Assembly (NCBI RefSeq): GCF_000003815.2
Contig: NC_049997.1
Location: 1,243,493 to 1,307,492 of the forward strand
Source of the DNA: Branchiostoma floridae
Lineage: Eukaryota > Chordata > Leptocardii > Amphioxiformes > Branchiostomatidae
Direction of reading: 5' to 3'
DNA length: 64,000 nucleotides
Below the pieces are notes generated by a model, which saw nothing but the letters and a program-made list of their open reading frames with translations, made no database searches and had not been told where the DNA came from. Positions 28,801 through 40,800 of the stretch are shown piece by piece. Position 1 is the first letter of the stretch. Every line of letters starts with the position of its first letter. The translations under genes and the position numbers were made by a program.

Positions 28801-31800
28801 GGTGATTGTCGCGTCCAGAGAGTTTGAAACGCGCTCAGACGCCTTTGGACGCTTGTAGACGCCGTCTTAGCAGTTTCGGACGCTTGGATTTTCACAGAGG
28901 GGATTCTATCCGAAATGTCTGACCGTTTCCAAAACCATATCCAGTTGTTTGAGTAACTTTGTAACTTTTTGAAAACCTTTGTTGGTTTCTATGGAAGATC
29001 TTGAAGTCTGTAGTATATAAACCTTGCTCAGGCACTGCAACCTCACCATTCTGTCCTTCCCCTGCAGCCTCTGCTGTACCATCTTCACTGACAGGCTCTG
29101 CACCAGATACTACAGACACCTCCTCCGCCTTGGCCGCAGAAACGTCTCTCTCCGCCTGCACACCTGTTGGAATGTCTGTCATCTGCTTGGACTGCTCTGT
29201 CTCCTGCTCCTCATCTTCCTCCCCACTGCCATAGCTGGGAAAACACAATCATCATCATCAGTTGACATGTTTACACACGACAGAGTTATACCGCCCCTTG
29301 CGGAGCGACATACCCTTTCACTGGCTAATTACAAGACGGGGATGCGCCAGGCCTCCCGTCTGGGTAAAATGGTGTAGATCACCGTGTGGCTGACACAAGA
29401 TAGATGTTCGCCAGACCTCCATATCGCATGCAGGTGATTTGAAGTGAATCACCAAAAACACAATCAAGTGGCCTTTAGTTTTTTAATATCACAAGATCTT
29501 AAAAGATCTTGTGATATTCAACAAGAAGCTACTACAAAGATACTTCTCAGTCAAGGGTGTAAACCACTTAAATTCTTGGGAGCATACTTTGGACTGGAGG
29601 GATAGAAATAACAACTTTGACAACAAGATATTTCCAACAAAGTTAAAGATGTATGACACCAGCTCTACTAACAACTACAACTTACAAACTGACCAAAGAT
29701 GAAGTGTATCTCATTTTGTCCAAACTGTAGAGTGTAATTTTCTTTGCTGCCTCTTTACTACCAAATAGAGAAAATATATCTCAGGAAAAGTACCCCCTAC
29801 TAACCTGGTGAGAGGTTGCAATCCACTCACTGACAGGTCAAGCTTGACAGGTGGCACATCAGGAGATATTCTGAAAAATACAACAGGAGATCAAGTTAGA
29901 TAAGCTCACATCACACAAACATAAAATAACTCATCTTGTGATGCAAGCAACAAAATAGGAAGTGAAAGTTTTACATGAAATCATCATCATCATTGGTCGG
30001 CTGCAGTTTGGACAACAGCAAGGTCCCTTCATGTTGCTGGCAGGGTCAGAGATCAGTGTTTTGGTGAGAGTTGGCCATAGTTATCTCTCAGGAGTTGCTA
30101 AATGTACTTAGAGTAGATGGTAAGCTGGAATCTGTGTTTACCATGAAAAGGGACATAGACAGCACAGTTTGACAGGTACATTTATATAGATAAAGACATA
30201 CGGAGTACACATCCAAGAAAATTGAGCTGTCTCGTTGGCACATGCTCTATCTAACAAGTAATAAATAATCCAAACAGTTGGGTACCAGGTACCGGTAAAA
30301 AAACGTTTTTTTTCTTATTGGACCTGTCCAGAAAAAACGGACCTGAAAAAAATAGGTGGACCGGATGTTGGACCTAATAGAAAATTAACAGATGGTTTGA
30401 TCAGGTATTCACACATTTGTAGGTCCCGGCAGAAAATAACAAGAGTGAAGCAGAGTAGAGTTTGTAGTCATTTCTACAAAGTTTTACAGCCAATCATACA
30501 GGACCTGGTGCAGTTATCGTTGCAGGGTTTTAAAACGTCTGAGTGTGAGTCTAATACTCCACCAAACAGATTTCTTTGTAGTGAAATGGACCATTTTCAT
30601 GAGTCATACTGAATCAGGTCCAGGTTCAGGTCCGGACCTGAACCTGATCCTCTGGACCTGAACCGGACCTGGACCGGAATTTTCTGTATTGGTACCAGGG
30701 CTGTCTCCAGGACCCGTCCTTCCGTCCCTGGACGGAAATTTACTCGTCGGGACGGAAAAAATATTCACCCATTCCGTCCCAAAAAAATCTTAATTTCATG
30801 ACACTGAAAATGCAGTTTTGTAAGCTTAAAAAGGCAGGTTCAATAACTAAAATGATGCATGCGAACGATTGAATAACTAAAATAGGCGTCCGACTTAGAA
30901 TTTAATCGATTTTTGCCTTTTCCTTCACCACGCCTCCACTTTCCAAGCCGCGAGATAAACGCGGCCCCGATATATGGATATGTGTGAAGATTAGAGATCG
31001 GCAAAACGTGCTATTCGCGTGTTGCAAAAGAAGGCGAAGCTGCGGCGTTATCTTACCTAGCCACTGTTTTATTTCGCAATACCGATCGGATTGACGGAAT
31101 CACCCGGCCCTTATACGATTTAAAATCAACATTAACGGGAAACTGTAATTCATTATGAACCTAACACGGTGGATCAGAGATTATATTTCTTTACTCGGCT
31201 GTCGTGTGTGTGTCGGAGACCTCAGTAAACCGTACACTGTACTGGCGATCTCCATAGTTCTACAACCGTCAACAAAAGAGGTTTTTCCCCTGGTGTAAAC
31301 TATAAATAGACGGCAAAAACTATATTCTCGTCGTCTGCATCTACGATGTGACAAAGCCACGGTCGATTCTTGCGAAATGTATCTTCAAAAGCACTTTTCT
31401 GCTTGGATTTGGGAGAGAGTCCGCAGCGCCGTGTTCGTAAAGTCCCGCGCTTCTTCGTGATTGACATGGTGTTACCGCTTTGTCCGCGCCGCTGCTGGCT
31501 GTGATTGGTGGGAAGTTGATTGGATTTATAGAATAATGACGCACGTCCTGTCGCAGGCGCTACTTCAAAAGGCTGCCGCCGAAGCTGCTACCATGGTAAC
31601 AACACGTCCAGCCACATTTTCCAACTCGCTGCTATTACAGCTTACATACATAATTTTCGGCTGCATTTAACGCTGTTTTCACGGGGAAATGTCGGGAATC
31701 GAACTTGTATACTTTTTTTGCCGACCGTCCACTAAAATCATACGGAAGTAGCCCGCCGAAAAATGTAAGTAGGAGACTATTTTTACAGTGAGCCCGCATG

Positions 31801-34800
31801 TTTTGACGGTTGACTGCCGACCCCATCACATGCCCCCGCATAGGTTGCCCCTTACGGAAAGTTTAGCCGTGAAAACATTTTTTGTTCTGCGTAGTTTGGG
31901 TTGAGTTTTGGAATTCGGATTGACATTTATTTTATATCAGAAAATAACTATCGGGAGACTGTTTTCTTATCGCAGTATTCTTACCCAGCGCTGTGAACAT
32001 GACCGCTGTTGGCAATTTTTCTCCGATCTTTTGCAAATCTGTACCCTTTGGACGGTACTGGACGATGAGCAGAAAGGTGTCAACTTTATCGAGAAATGTT
32101 CATTTCTTGGTGGTTAAAGAAACAGCAACACGACACCAGCAAAATGAAGAGTTATTAAGCAAAATATGGTGTAGAATTTTAATTAAGAATTAGAATTAAG
32201 AAAGTTAATTGATCATGAGCAACCAGTACCAGACAAAATAGGTGATGTAAACTTCCTTTTGATACGATCTTACGAGCTGAAATGCGTCAATGTCCCTCGG
32301 CCAATAATGCCAACACCCGCGGCGTTATCCAGTCCCCGAACTATCCACACATTATCAACAAATACGTGAAAATGACGACGTACAAGTATCATGGTAAATT
32401 TCAGAGTGTAAACGTTACACTGCTTAACGGACAAAATATTTCGTCAGTTAAATGCCCGACCAAGGGGCGGGCAGTCGGAACAAAGCCTTTTGTTTCGAGA
32501 TCGTGGGGTGTCGGTAGTCCTACTTTGCGGAATGAAATTTTGCCTCTGAAAATACGTGAAATAGCGTCTTAGAGGGTTTGAATTTTAAAATTTTCCCGGG
32601 GGAGCATGCCCCCGGACCCCCCTAGTTTGGCGAGCGCCTGCGGCGCTCGCGTCGGGCCTTCGGCCCTCCCCCACCCCACCCCCCCCCACAAAATTTGGGA
32701 CGGAAATAAATTTCAAGCTGGAGACAGCACTGATTGGTACCCACCACTACTCCTAACGGTCTTACCTGCTTCCCTGTCCTGCTCCTGTTCCCCTGGGTGA
32801 CTGAGTGCCGGCCTGCATGCCTGTGGTGTCCACCTCAGTATGCATGGTCTGGTCCACCTCACCAGACAGAACAAACAGTTTCAAATTATGTTTCACTGCA
32901 TTTTCAGAATGCGTTTGATTGTCTACTACTGATTATACAACATGTTGAAGCCTGAAGCACATCCAGTTATAACTGTTAAATGCACATACCTACGAAAATG
33001 ATCTTAACAGTACTTAAAAGTACAGTCCAAAAAGTACTATCCTTATCCTTGCTCAAAGGCCTTGTTGAAACTCACTTTGGCTATCATTTTACCAGTGCCC
33101 AATGATGAAAACTGATAAAGTATGTTTTGAAGGATCTTATCTGGTTGTCAGGGGAAAAATACTTGGGCAGAGTCTGGCAGATGATCTACTTGTCATATAT
33201 TACCACAACTCTCCTGATTCACTGAATCTTTCAGCATAATGTACAAATGGCCCTTAAAGAACCTTTTACATTAAAGACATCTTAAGGTCTAAACTAACCT
33301 GTGTGGCGCAGTCCAGGTGGATGCCCGTGTTGCCGAGGTCGATGTTAGCGGAGGGTTTAAAGCCGCCCTCAGACTGAGGGGTGGACAGGGAGCTGGCGGA
33401 TCCAGCATCTTCCATGAAGTCATACTGACCAAGAATGGTGCACCCTCTAAACTCATCTTCACCTTCATTATCTGATGTTACCATGCTGTCACTGGGGGAA
33501 GAAGGATGAAATCAGTACACATTAACACATGTTCCATGTAGTCATACTGACCAGGCATGGTGTGCCCCTCCCCTCCACCTTCATTATCTGATGTTACCAT
33601 GCTGTCACTGGGGGAAGAAGGATGAAATCAGTACACATTAACACATGTTCCATGTAGTCATACTGACCAGGCATGGTGTGCCCCTCCCCTCCACCTTCAT
33701 TATCTGATGTTACCATGCTGTCACTGGGGGAAGAAGGATGAAATCAGTACACATTAACACATGTTCCATGTAGTCATACTGACCAGGCATGGTGTGCCCC
33801 TCCCCTCCACCTTCATTATCTGATGTTACCATGCTGTCACTGGGGGGGGGGGGGGGGAAGGATTAATAAAATCAGTATAAACAATACAATCAACACTCTG
33901 TCTCCAGTCACTGAGGGGAGAATAGCAATATCAGCATACTTAAACTCTCAGAGAATGTTCAGTTAAGCGTTGACACAAGCACATTTAGATGCTTTGCTGT
34001 TGTAATGCTTACAAGTGCATATATTTACTACTAACATTAAGTTAAGACAGCTTAAATCCACAGGTGACTCCGATAAAATGTTTTGAGTCACCAAAAGAGA
34101 AGATTATATGTCTTTGAGCACCTTACAAAGAACAAGACCTAAATCTTTCAGCCACAGGAGACAATGAATGTTAAATGTTGGACCCTGACACTTACTGGAT
34201 GACCCTTCTAATTAAAATGTACACAAATTTTGATCCATTTGTTTGCTGATTCATAATGAAAAACCAAAGAAAAAGATGTTTTGATTAAAAAGATGATACA
34301 GATGAGTCAACAGAGCCAGTAGAATTAGTGGAATTCAATCAAGCTTTCACACCTGACACTACACAAACACAAAAGGGAAAGCTAGAATACCTGGGTGTCT
34401 GTTGGGAGTTTCCCCTCAGGTTGACAGGCATGCTGATGGTGGGTCTGTGCTCCATGACGCTGTCTTCTGTTGGGCACCTGTTGGGTGTCTGTTGGGAGTT
34501 TCCCCTCGGGTTGACAGGCATGCTGATGGTGGGTCTGTGCTCCATGACGCTGTCTTCTGTTGGGCACCTGTTGGGTGTCTGTTGGGAGTTTCCCCTCAGG
34601 TTGACAGGCATGCTGATGGTGGGTCTGTGCTCCATGACGCTGTCTTCTGTTGGGCACCTGTTGGGTGTCTGTTGGGAGTTTCCCCTCCGGTTGACAGGCA
34701 TGCTGATGGTGGGTCTGTGCTCCATGACGCTGTCTTCTGTTGGGCACCTGTTGGGTGTCTGTTGGGAGTTTCCCCTCCGGTTGACAGGCATGCTGATGGT

Positions 34801-37800
34801 GGGTCTGTGCTCCATGACGCTGTCTTCTGTTGGGCACCTGTTGGGTGTCTGTTGGGAGTTTCCCCTCCGGTTGACAGGCATGCTGATGGTGGGTCTGTGC
34901 TCCATGACGCTGTCTTCTGTTGGGCACCTGTTGGGTGTCTGTTGGGAGTTTCCCCTCAGGTTGACAGGCATGCTGATGGTGGGTCTGTGCTCCATGACGC
35001 TGTCTTCTGTTGGGCACCTGTTGGGTGTCTGTTGGGAGTTTCCTTTCCCCTCGGGTTGACAGGCATGCTGATGGTGGGTCTGTGCTCCATGACGCTGTCT
35101 TCTGTTGGGCACCTAGTTGCCAAGTCCTGCAGGAAACACACACAAACACATCTTCATTAGTCAGCAAAAATCCTGGACAAGTTTTCCAGACTAGACAACT
35201 GGGAAAGAGTCACATCATGCTTTCAAAGGGGGGAGTAATAATTAAGAGTACAGCCTTGTACGAGGGAGCTTTAGACATTAGCCTCAAGCATAACAAGAAA
35301 GCTTCTGAAAAAAGCTGGCCGGTGCGTATTTTGGAAAAAGTCTGGATGTTAAACAAAATCACACGAAAAAAGAGTTTTTAAACATCGAATTACTGAATTG
35401 GTTTTTCTTCTATTAAAAAAACACTACATGAGATTTGTCTAACAAAGAAAAAAAAAATTAGCAAGTGGGGTTCGAACCTACGACCTACGGAAGATAGGTA
35501 CCGTGCTGTACACCGCTCGGCCATGCTGGCTCGATTATGCAATAGCACGTATAGAAGGGCTATTTGGTTAAAGTGACCGATCCATGCATCCATGCATGCA
35601 TCCATGCAACCGCTTCTCCCGTCTCATAGCCGGTGCACCGGCAAAAAATCTAAGAATCCAAAAGACGAGTATGGGTGACCCAGTGTGATTCAGGCCAAAA
35701 ATGCAAGCCGTAGTAGGCTGCATTGCTTCACCTCAACTAAGGATGACTGCTTTACCTTACCATATGGCCTCTGTATTTAAAAGACTGATTGAAGTCCCAG
35801 CAGCAGTATAATCTAACCATGGATAGTGAGTGAGTGAGTGAGTGAGTGAGTGAGTGAGTGAGTGAGTGAGTGAGTGAGTGAGTGAGTGAGTGAGTGAGTG
35901 AGTGAGGAGTGAGGCACAATATCATGATGGTACTTACATTTCCAACTGATATTAAAGAGACATCATTAAACAAGAAGGCATTAGAGTTATCTAGCTTGAG
36001 CAAACATTCCAAAACCAGCCATCCATGGCTCACCTCTGAATCATAATGTCCACATCAAGAAAATTCAAGTACTAAAATTAAAACCCAACTTCCACGACGC
36101 CATACCTTCACCAAATGATTCTACCCTTTACCACTGCTGTATTAATTCTGTTTGCCATACATACATACATACATCAATTATGCAAAAAAGGTCCTCATTT
36201 GCATAAATTATATCAATTGATGAGTGAGTGAGTGAGTGAGTGAGTGAGTGAGTGAGTGAGTGAGGCCTAGGAGTGAGGCACAATATCATGATGGTACCTA
36301 TTTGCATAATTTATGCAAATGATGACCTCATTTCTGACACTGAACCTGCCCTGCAGTTCCAAAAAAGCCACTAGGGGGTCGAAACCTATACCTCCTTAGC
36401 TCACGGCCTCTAGGGCGCTTGCATGATGGATCAGGATCTGATGTCAATTTGATCACCTCTTGCAATTCCTACGTAAAATCTTCCATCTGAAATAAAAATC
36501 CAGTTGAAATAAAATAAAGGGAAGGGATACAAATACAGCCTAATATTACATGTATGTAATACCTGAGATACAGTGGTACTGTTGGTGGTGTTGGCCTGGC
36601 CGGGCTCCGCACCGTGCGGGGAAGCATCGTTTCGCATCTGCAGACTCAACATCTGGTTACTCAGCTGGAGAAAAGAAACAAGTTTATGTAACAAGAGTTT
36701 TAAGATCTCACACCTCGTGGGTTTTTTTGTATGTTTTGTAGTTCATGAATTATGCAAGTGAGGTTTTGATTAAAATCATATTGTGGTCAATGAAAATTTC
36801 ATGTCACTCCATTGTGTACATGTTACATGACTAGCAATTATACATAATATTTTACATACAGGGGTACAAATAGAACTGTTAAAAACACAGTCATTCAAGC
36901 AGATCTTCCTTTGGCCCAATGACCTGAAATGTCTGTCAGCTGTCAGAGAAAGATTAGAAATGACTTATTCTAGCTACTCTGAACTCTACACTTTCTGTCA
37001 CACTGACTCCTGCATCTGACCTTCACTTCCTGCCACATGTGGTGAAACATGCCCTAGAATTATTCAAACTTTAGAATCTTCAAACTTTTTCCTGTGAAAG
37101 GTCTAATTTCTCTTCATGCTATTATGCAGAAAGTGGGAGAAATTCATTAACCACTGCCTTCAAAGAAGAAGTCAAACCCTACAATTATAGTAAACTTAAC
37201 ACCTTATGGTAGATTAGAAACCAATATTATGTACTGAATGACTACTCTTATATACTTTGAGACTCATCAACATTGGTCATTGTGCAGCTGCTAATTATGA
37301 ACTTTGTGGGATAAGAAGTAACAAAGATGTAGATGAAGATGATTGATATCATTAAACACACATGCAGTTTCACAGGCTTTTACACCATGAAAGCAGTACC
37401 TTTACCTTCTCTAACTGTTCATGCAGCAGGTTGTTCTGCTTCTCCAGCTCCTCACAGCGGGTCTGAATGGACAGGATGGCCGCGTCCTGGCGTGTTTTCT
37501 GAGGATAAAAGTGTGTGACGTTGTCACAGTGAAAACGGTGGGTGCCATACACATATGACCTGTTCTGACCAATCCTCTCATTAATTGTGTCATGTGATAA
37601 CTGACCATTTTTACTCTTGACTTATAATTCCCAAAAGGAATATGACCAGACTTTTGGTCTGCCCGGGCTGTCATCTTGGGAATGCTGGCTTTTGATTGGG
37701 TAAGCCACACCATCGCTGTAAGTCCTGATTGATCGAGATGGGTCTTTCTTACGGGGAGACGCCAAGTCGTCCGTTATCAAGGATCCCTGTCCGACAGTGC

Positions 37801-40800
37801 CACCAAAACGTGCAGCCTTCCACAAGGAACTCTTCTTGGGCCCCTGACGTTTGTGGCCAACATTAACTGTGCAGATCTTAGCAAAAACATTAAGGTGGAA
37901 TTTGTGGATGATCTAAACTGGAGTCTAGAAATGCCTCTTCAACACCTTCTTCCCTGCAAAAGAACCTGAGTGACCTGGAAAAATGGTCCTGTGAGAACAG
38001 TATGATTCTACATCCTGGAATTATTTTCTACTTGTCAAGTTCATGTCATGTCATGTCCTACATGTCATGTTTTCCTGCAATCTAACCTGAAATGGAATAC
38101 CTGTGGGCTACATCTGTGCCAAATCTACCCAGCGCCTGTTCCTTCTGAGAAAATTTACAGAGTCCTCCCTAAAGGATGGAATAAGGGACTGGCCCTCCAC
38201 TATACTCCTAGCCAGCTCCACTATACTACTTCTGAAATTTAGTGTGTTTCTTCCCAATTTTCTTGGTTAGTTTTGCAAAAGTAATGAAAAATCACAGATT
38301 TTTGTGCCAAGTGGCATCACTTTTCTAGTCGGCATTGTCTGCAAAAACAGACAGTATAGTACTGTACAGACTATATAAGTTTGCTACAAAGTTGTATCTA
38401 AGTTTCAATTGTAAACTAAAGTTACCATCCTTGCTACTTGTTTGATAAACCTTTTACCGTCACTACCTGCTTAGCAATACTAAGAAATAATTAAGATACA
38501 ACTGTACCTGAGGATAATGTAAATAATGTCTGCATGTAAATATCTAATATTACAATGTATAACTGTTACATTATATGCTACAACTATATTTCAACTGTTA
38601 AATTATACGACTCTAAAGCATTGTAATGTCCTAGCAACAATTCAGCAACTTGGCTGCCTGGCAGTGGGGCACTTTTTATCTATGTTTTGTTCAAATAAAC
38701 CTGGCAAGTTGAATGATTCATATTGACAAGATGTGTTGTGTTGTTGCTTCCTGACAGTCTGTCCTTCACAGCATGTCAAGCAATAAGAAAGATTGTGGAA
38801 AAACTAAACTTTACTCAACCAACACCAAGTTTATTTGGGACTTACCCCAAAGAAGCTGACGGAGTCGGCTGAAAATTTGGGGTAAGTCCCAATTAAACTT
38901 GGTGCTGGTTAAGTAAAGTTTAGTTTTTCCACAATGTCATTTACCAAGTTGAACACAGTTGAACTTTCATGCTAAAAAAGATTGTGGACTTTCAGGACAA
39001 AATAACATTTTGGGCTTGGCCTCATTTTCTGTGTATAGCACCAGACCCACCAGCTCGGGGATTTCCGTCTCCCCTGGGTGGGGCAGCCTGGTGCTACATG
39101 TAACACATGAAACTCGGCCACTCCCATCAGTTAACTTATCAGGGCTCGAAATACTTTTTTCTGCATACGTGGACTGGTCCAGGTAACCTAGAAAATTACC
39201 TGCACCAGACAAATTTTACCTGCACCACTATGGATTTATTAGGAAGTATGGATCGTACTAAAATTGTTCAGGAACCATTGCTATTTTTTTTCTTTTATAC
39301 TTTATTGGTGGTAGCAGCCAATGCAGCTAAGAACATTATCCACATACACATATATTACATCATTTATGTATAAAACCCAGTACATGGACCAGTGCAGGTT
39401 AGGTGCAGGTAGACACCAGAAATACCTGCAAAGCTCCAATTTTACTTGCACTAACCTCCATATCCAAATGCAGGTGGTCTTTACATACTGTATCATTACA
39501 CATAGAAACACACAATATATATAAGAGTGAATTCTGGTAATACAATGTGAATCTTATATAAGGTTACATGTATATTTCAAGATACGTTACCTGATAAGCT
39601 TGCGCTATGTTGTCGCATGTCAGCTAAAAAATATGAGAGAAAAATATTAAAGAATTTAATATCAAAGCTTGTGAAAACAATAATGTTTCTGGCATTTTTT
39701 AGTTTCACCTACACAACAAGGTATCTAGATTTTGAGCATCATTCTCTGTTGACGACGGGTGTTGACTTCCTCACACTTTTTACCAATATACATGTATGAG
39801 GTCAGGTGCGACATGCAAGTGATTCATTTGAACCTGAAGAAAGCTGCAATTGGTGAGTTTTGACAAATTATCGTGTTGGGCCATGTTGAAGTACTTATAA
39901 GTCACTTATCATTATCAAAATACAAGTTACTCTAAATACACTACAGTTTCCGATTCCAAGTTGCACATTTGACTGGACTTATTGAACACCAAATCTTACA
40001 AATTAAACACCCAGTTCCCCTGAGGTAATCAAATTAACTACAAAATACAATCAGGAAATGTTGACTTCTAGTATAAGGCCAGAATATACCCATGTGTAGC
40101 ACACCAGAATGTTACCCTAGAAACCGAATATGTAACAAACCAGAATGTACCCCTGACCAAGACATTAAGTTCAATGTAGCCCACATTCTTGCCTGGGATA
40201 ATTGCATGGCCTGTTGCATAATGCCCATATGTTGGGTTTCTGGAAAAAAACTGTCCAATCCGGACAGCAGAAAAACTTGAATGTCCAGTCTGAAAACTAA
40301 CGCAGTTCAGCAGGGTCTACAACATTTAACTGTAAATTCAGGAGGTTCAACAACGCTATATTGACCCCCCTTATATTACTCCTTCATGATGTACCTGCTT
40401 GATCTTCTCCTCCAGCACAGAAATTGACTGTTCCTGGATTCTCTTCTGTTCCTCCCATGATATCTGCAGACACAAAGTTTGATGGTTAAAACCAGGGATA
40501 CATTGTATTGAATATGTGACTTACTAATTTTTGCGGGGATACAATTTTGTGGTAGGACTAGGTAGCAAGTTTTAGGTGTAGCTGTGTTCTACATTCAAAT
40601 GCTGAAGTATGAAATAGAGTCAAGCAAATAATTTCTTTACACAGAGAACTTCTAGCTAACCACAGTGAAGTAGGACTAGGTAGCAAGTTTTACGTGTAGC
40701 TGTGTTTTACACGTTGAAACAGTCCTACAGCACAAAAAGATACATAATTATTTTGTGGGGGCTTTGTGGTGGAGAGAAACTGTGACAACTGTGAACATAA

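Noticed and set aside
34328..35167. Long open frames of 240-260 codons on both strands
   Set aside because: They follow from eight near-identical 90-bp units; only the minus-strand frame set by neighbouring splice phases is kept.
35456..35540. Functional tRNA gene
   Set aside because: A and B boxes are present but acceptor and anticodon stems pair poorly; a SINE head or pseudogene fits better.
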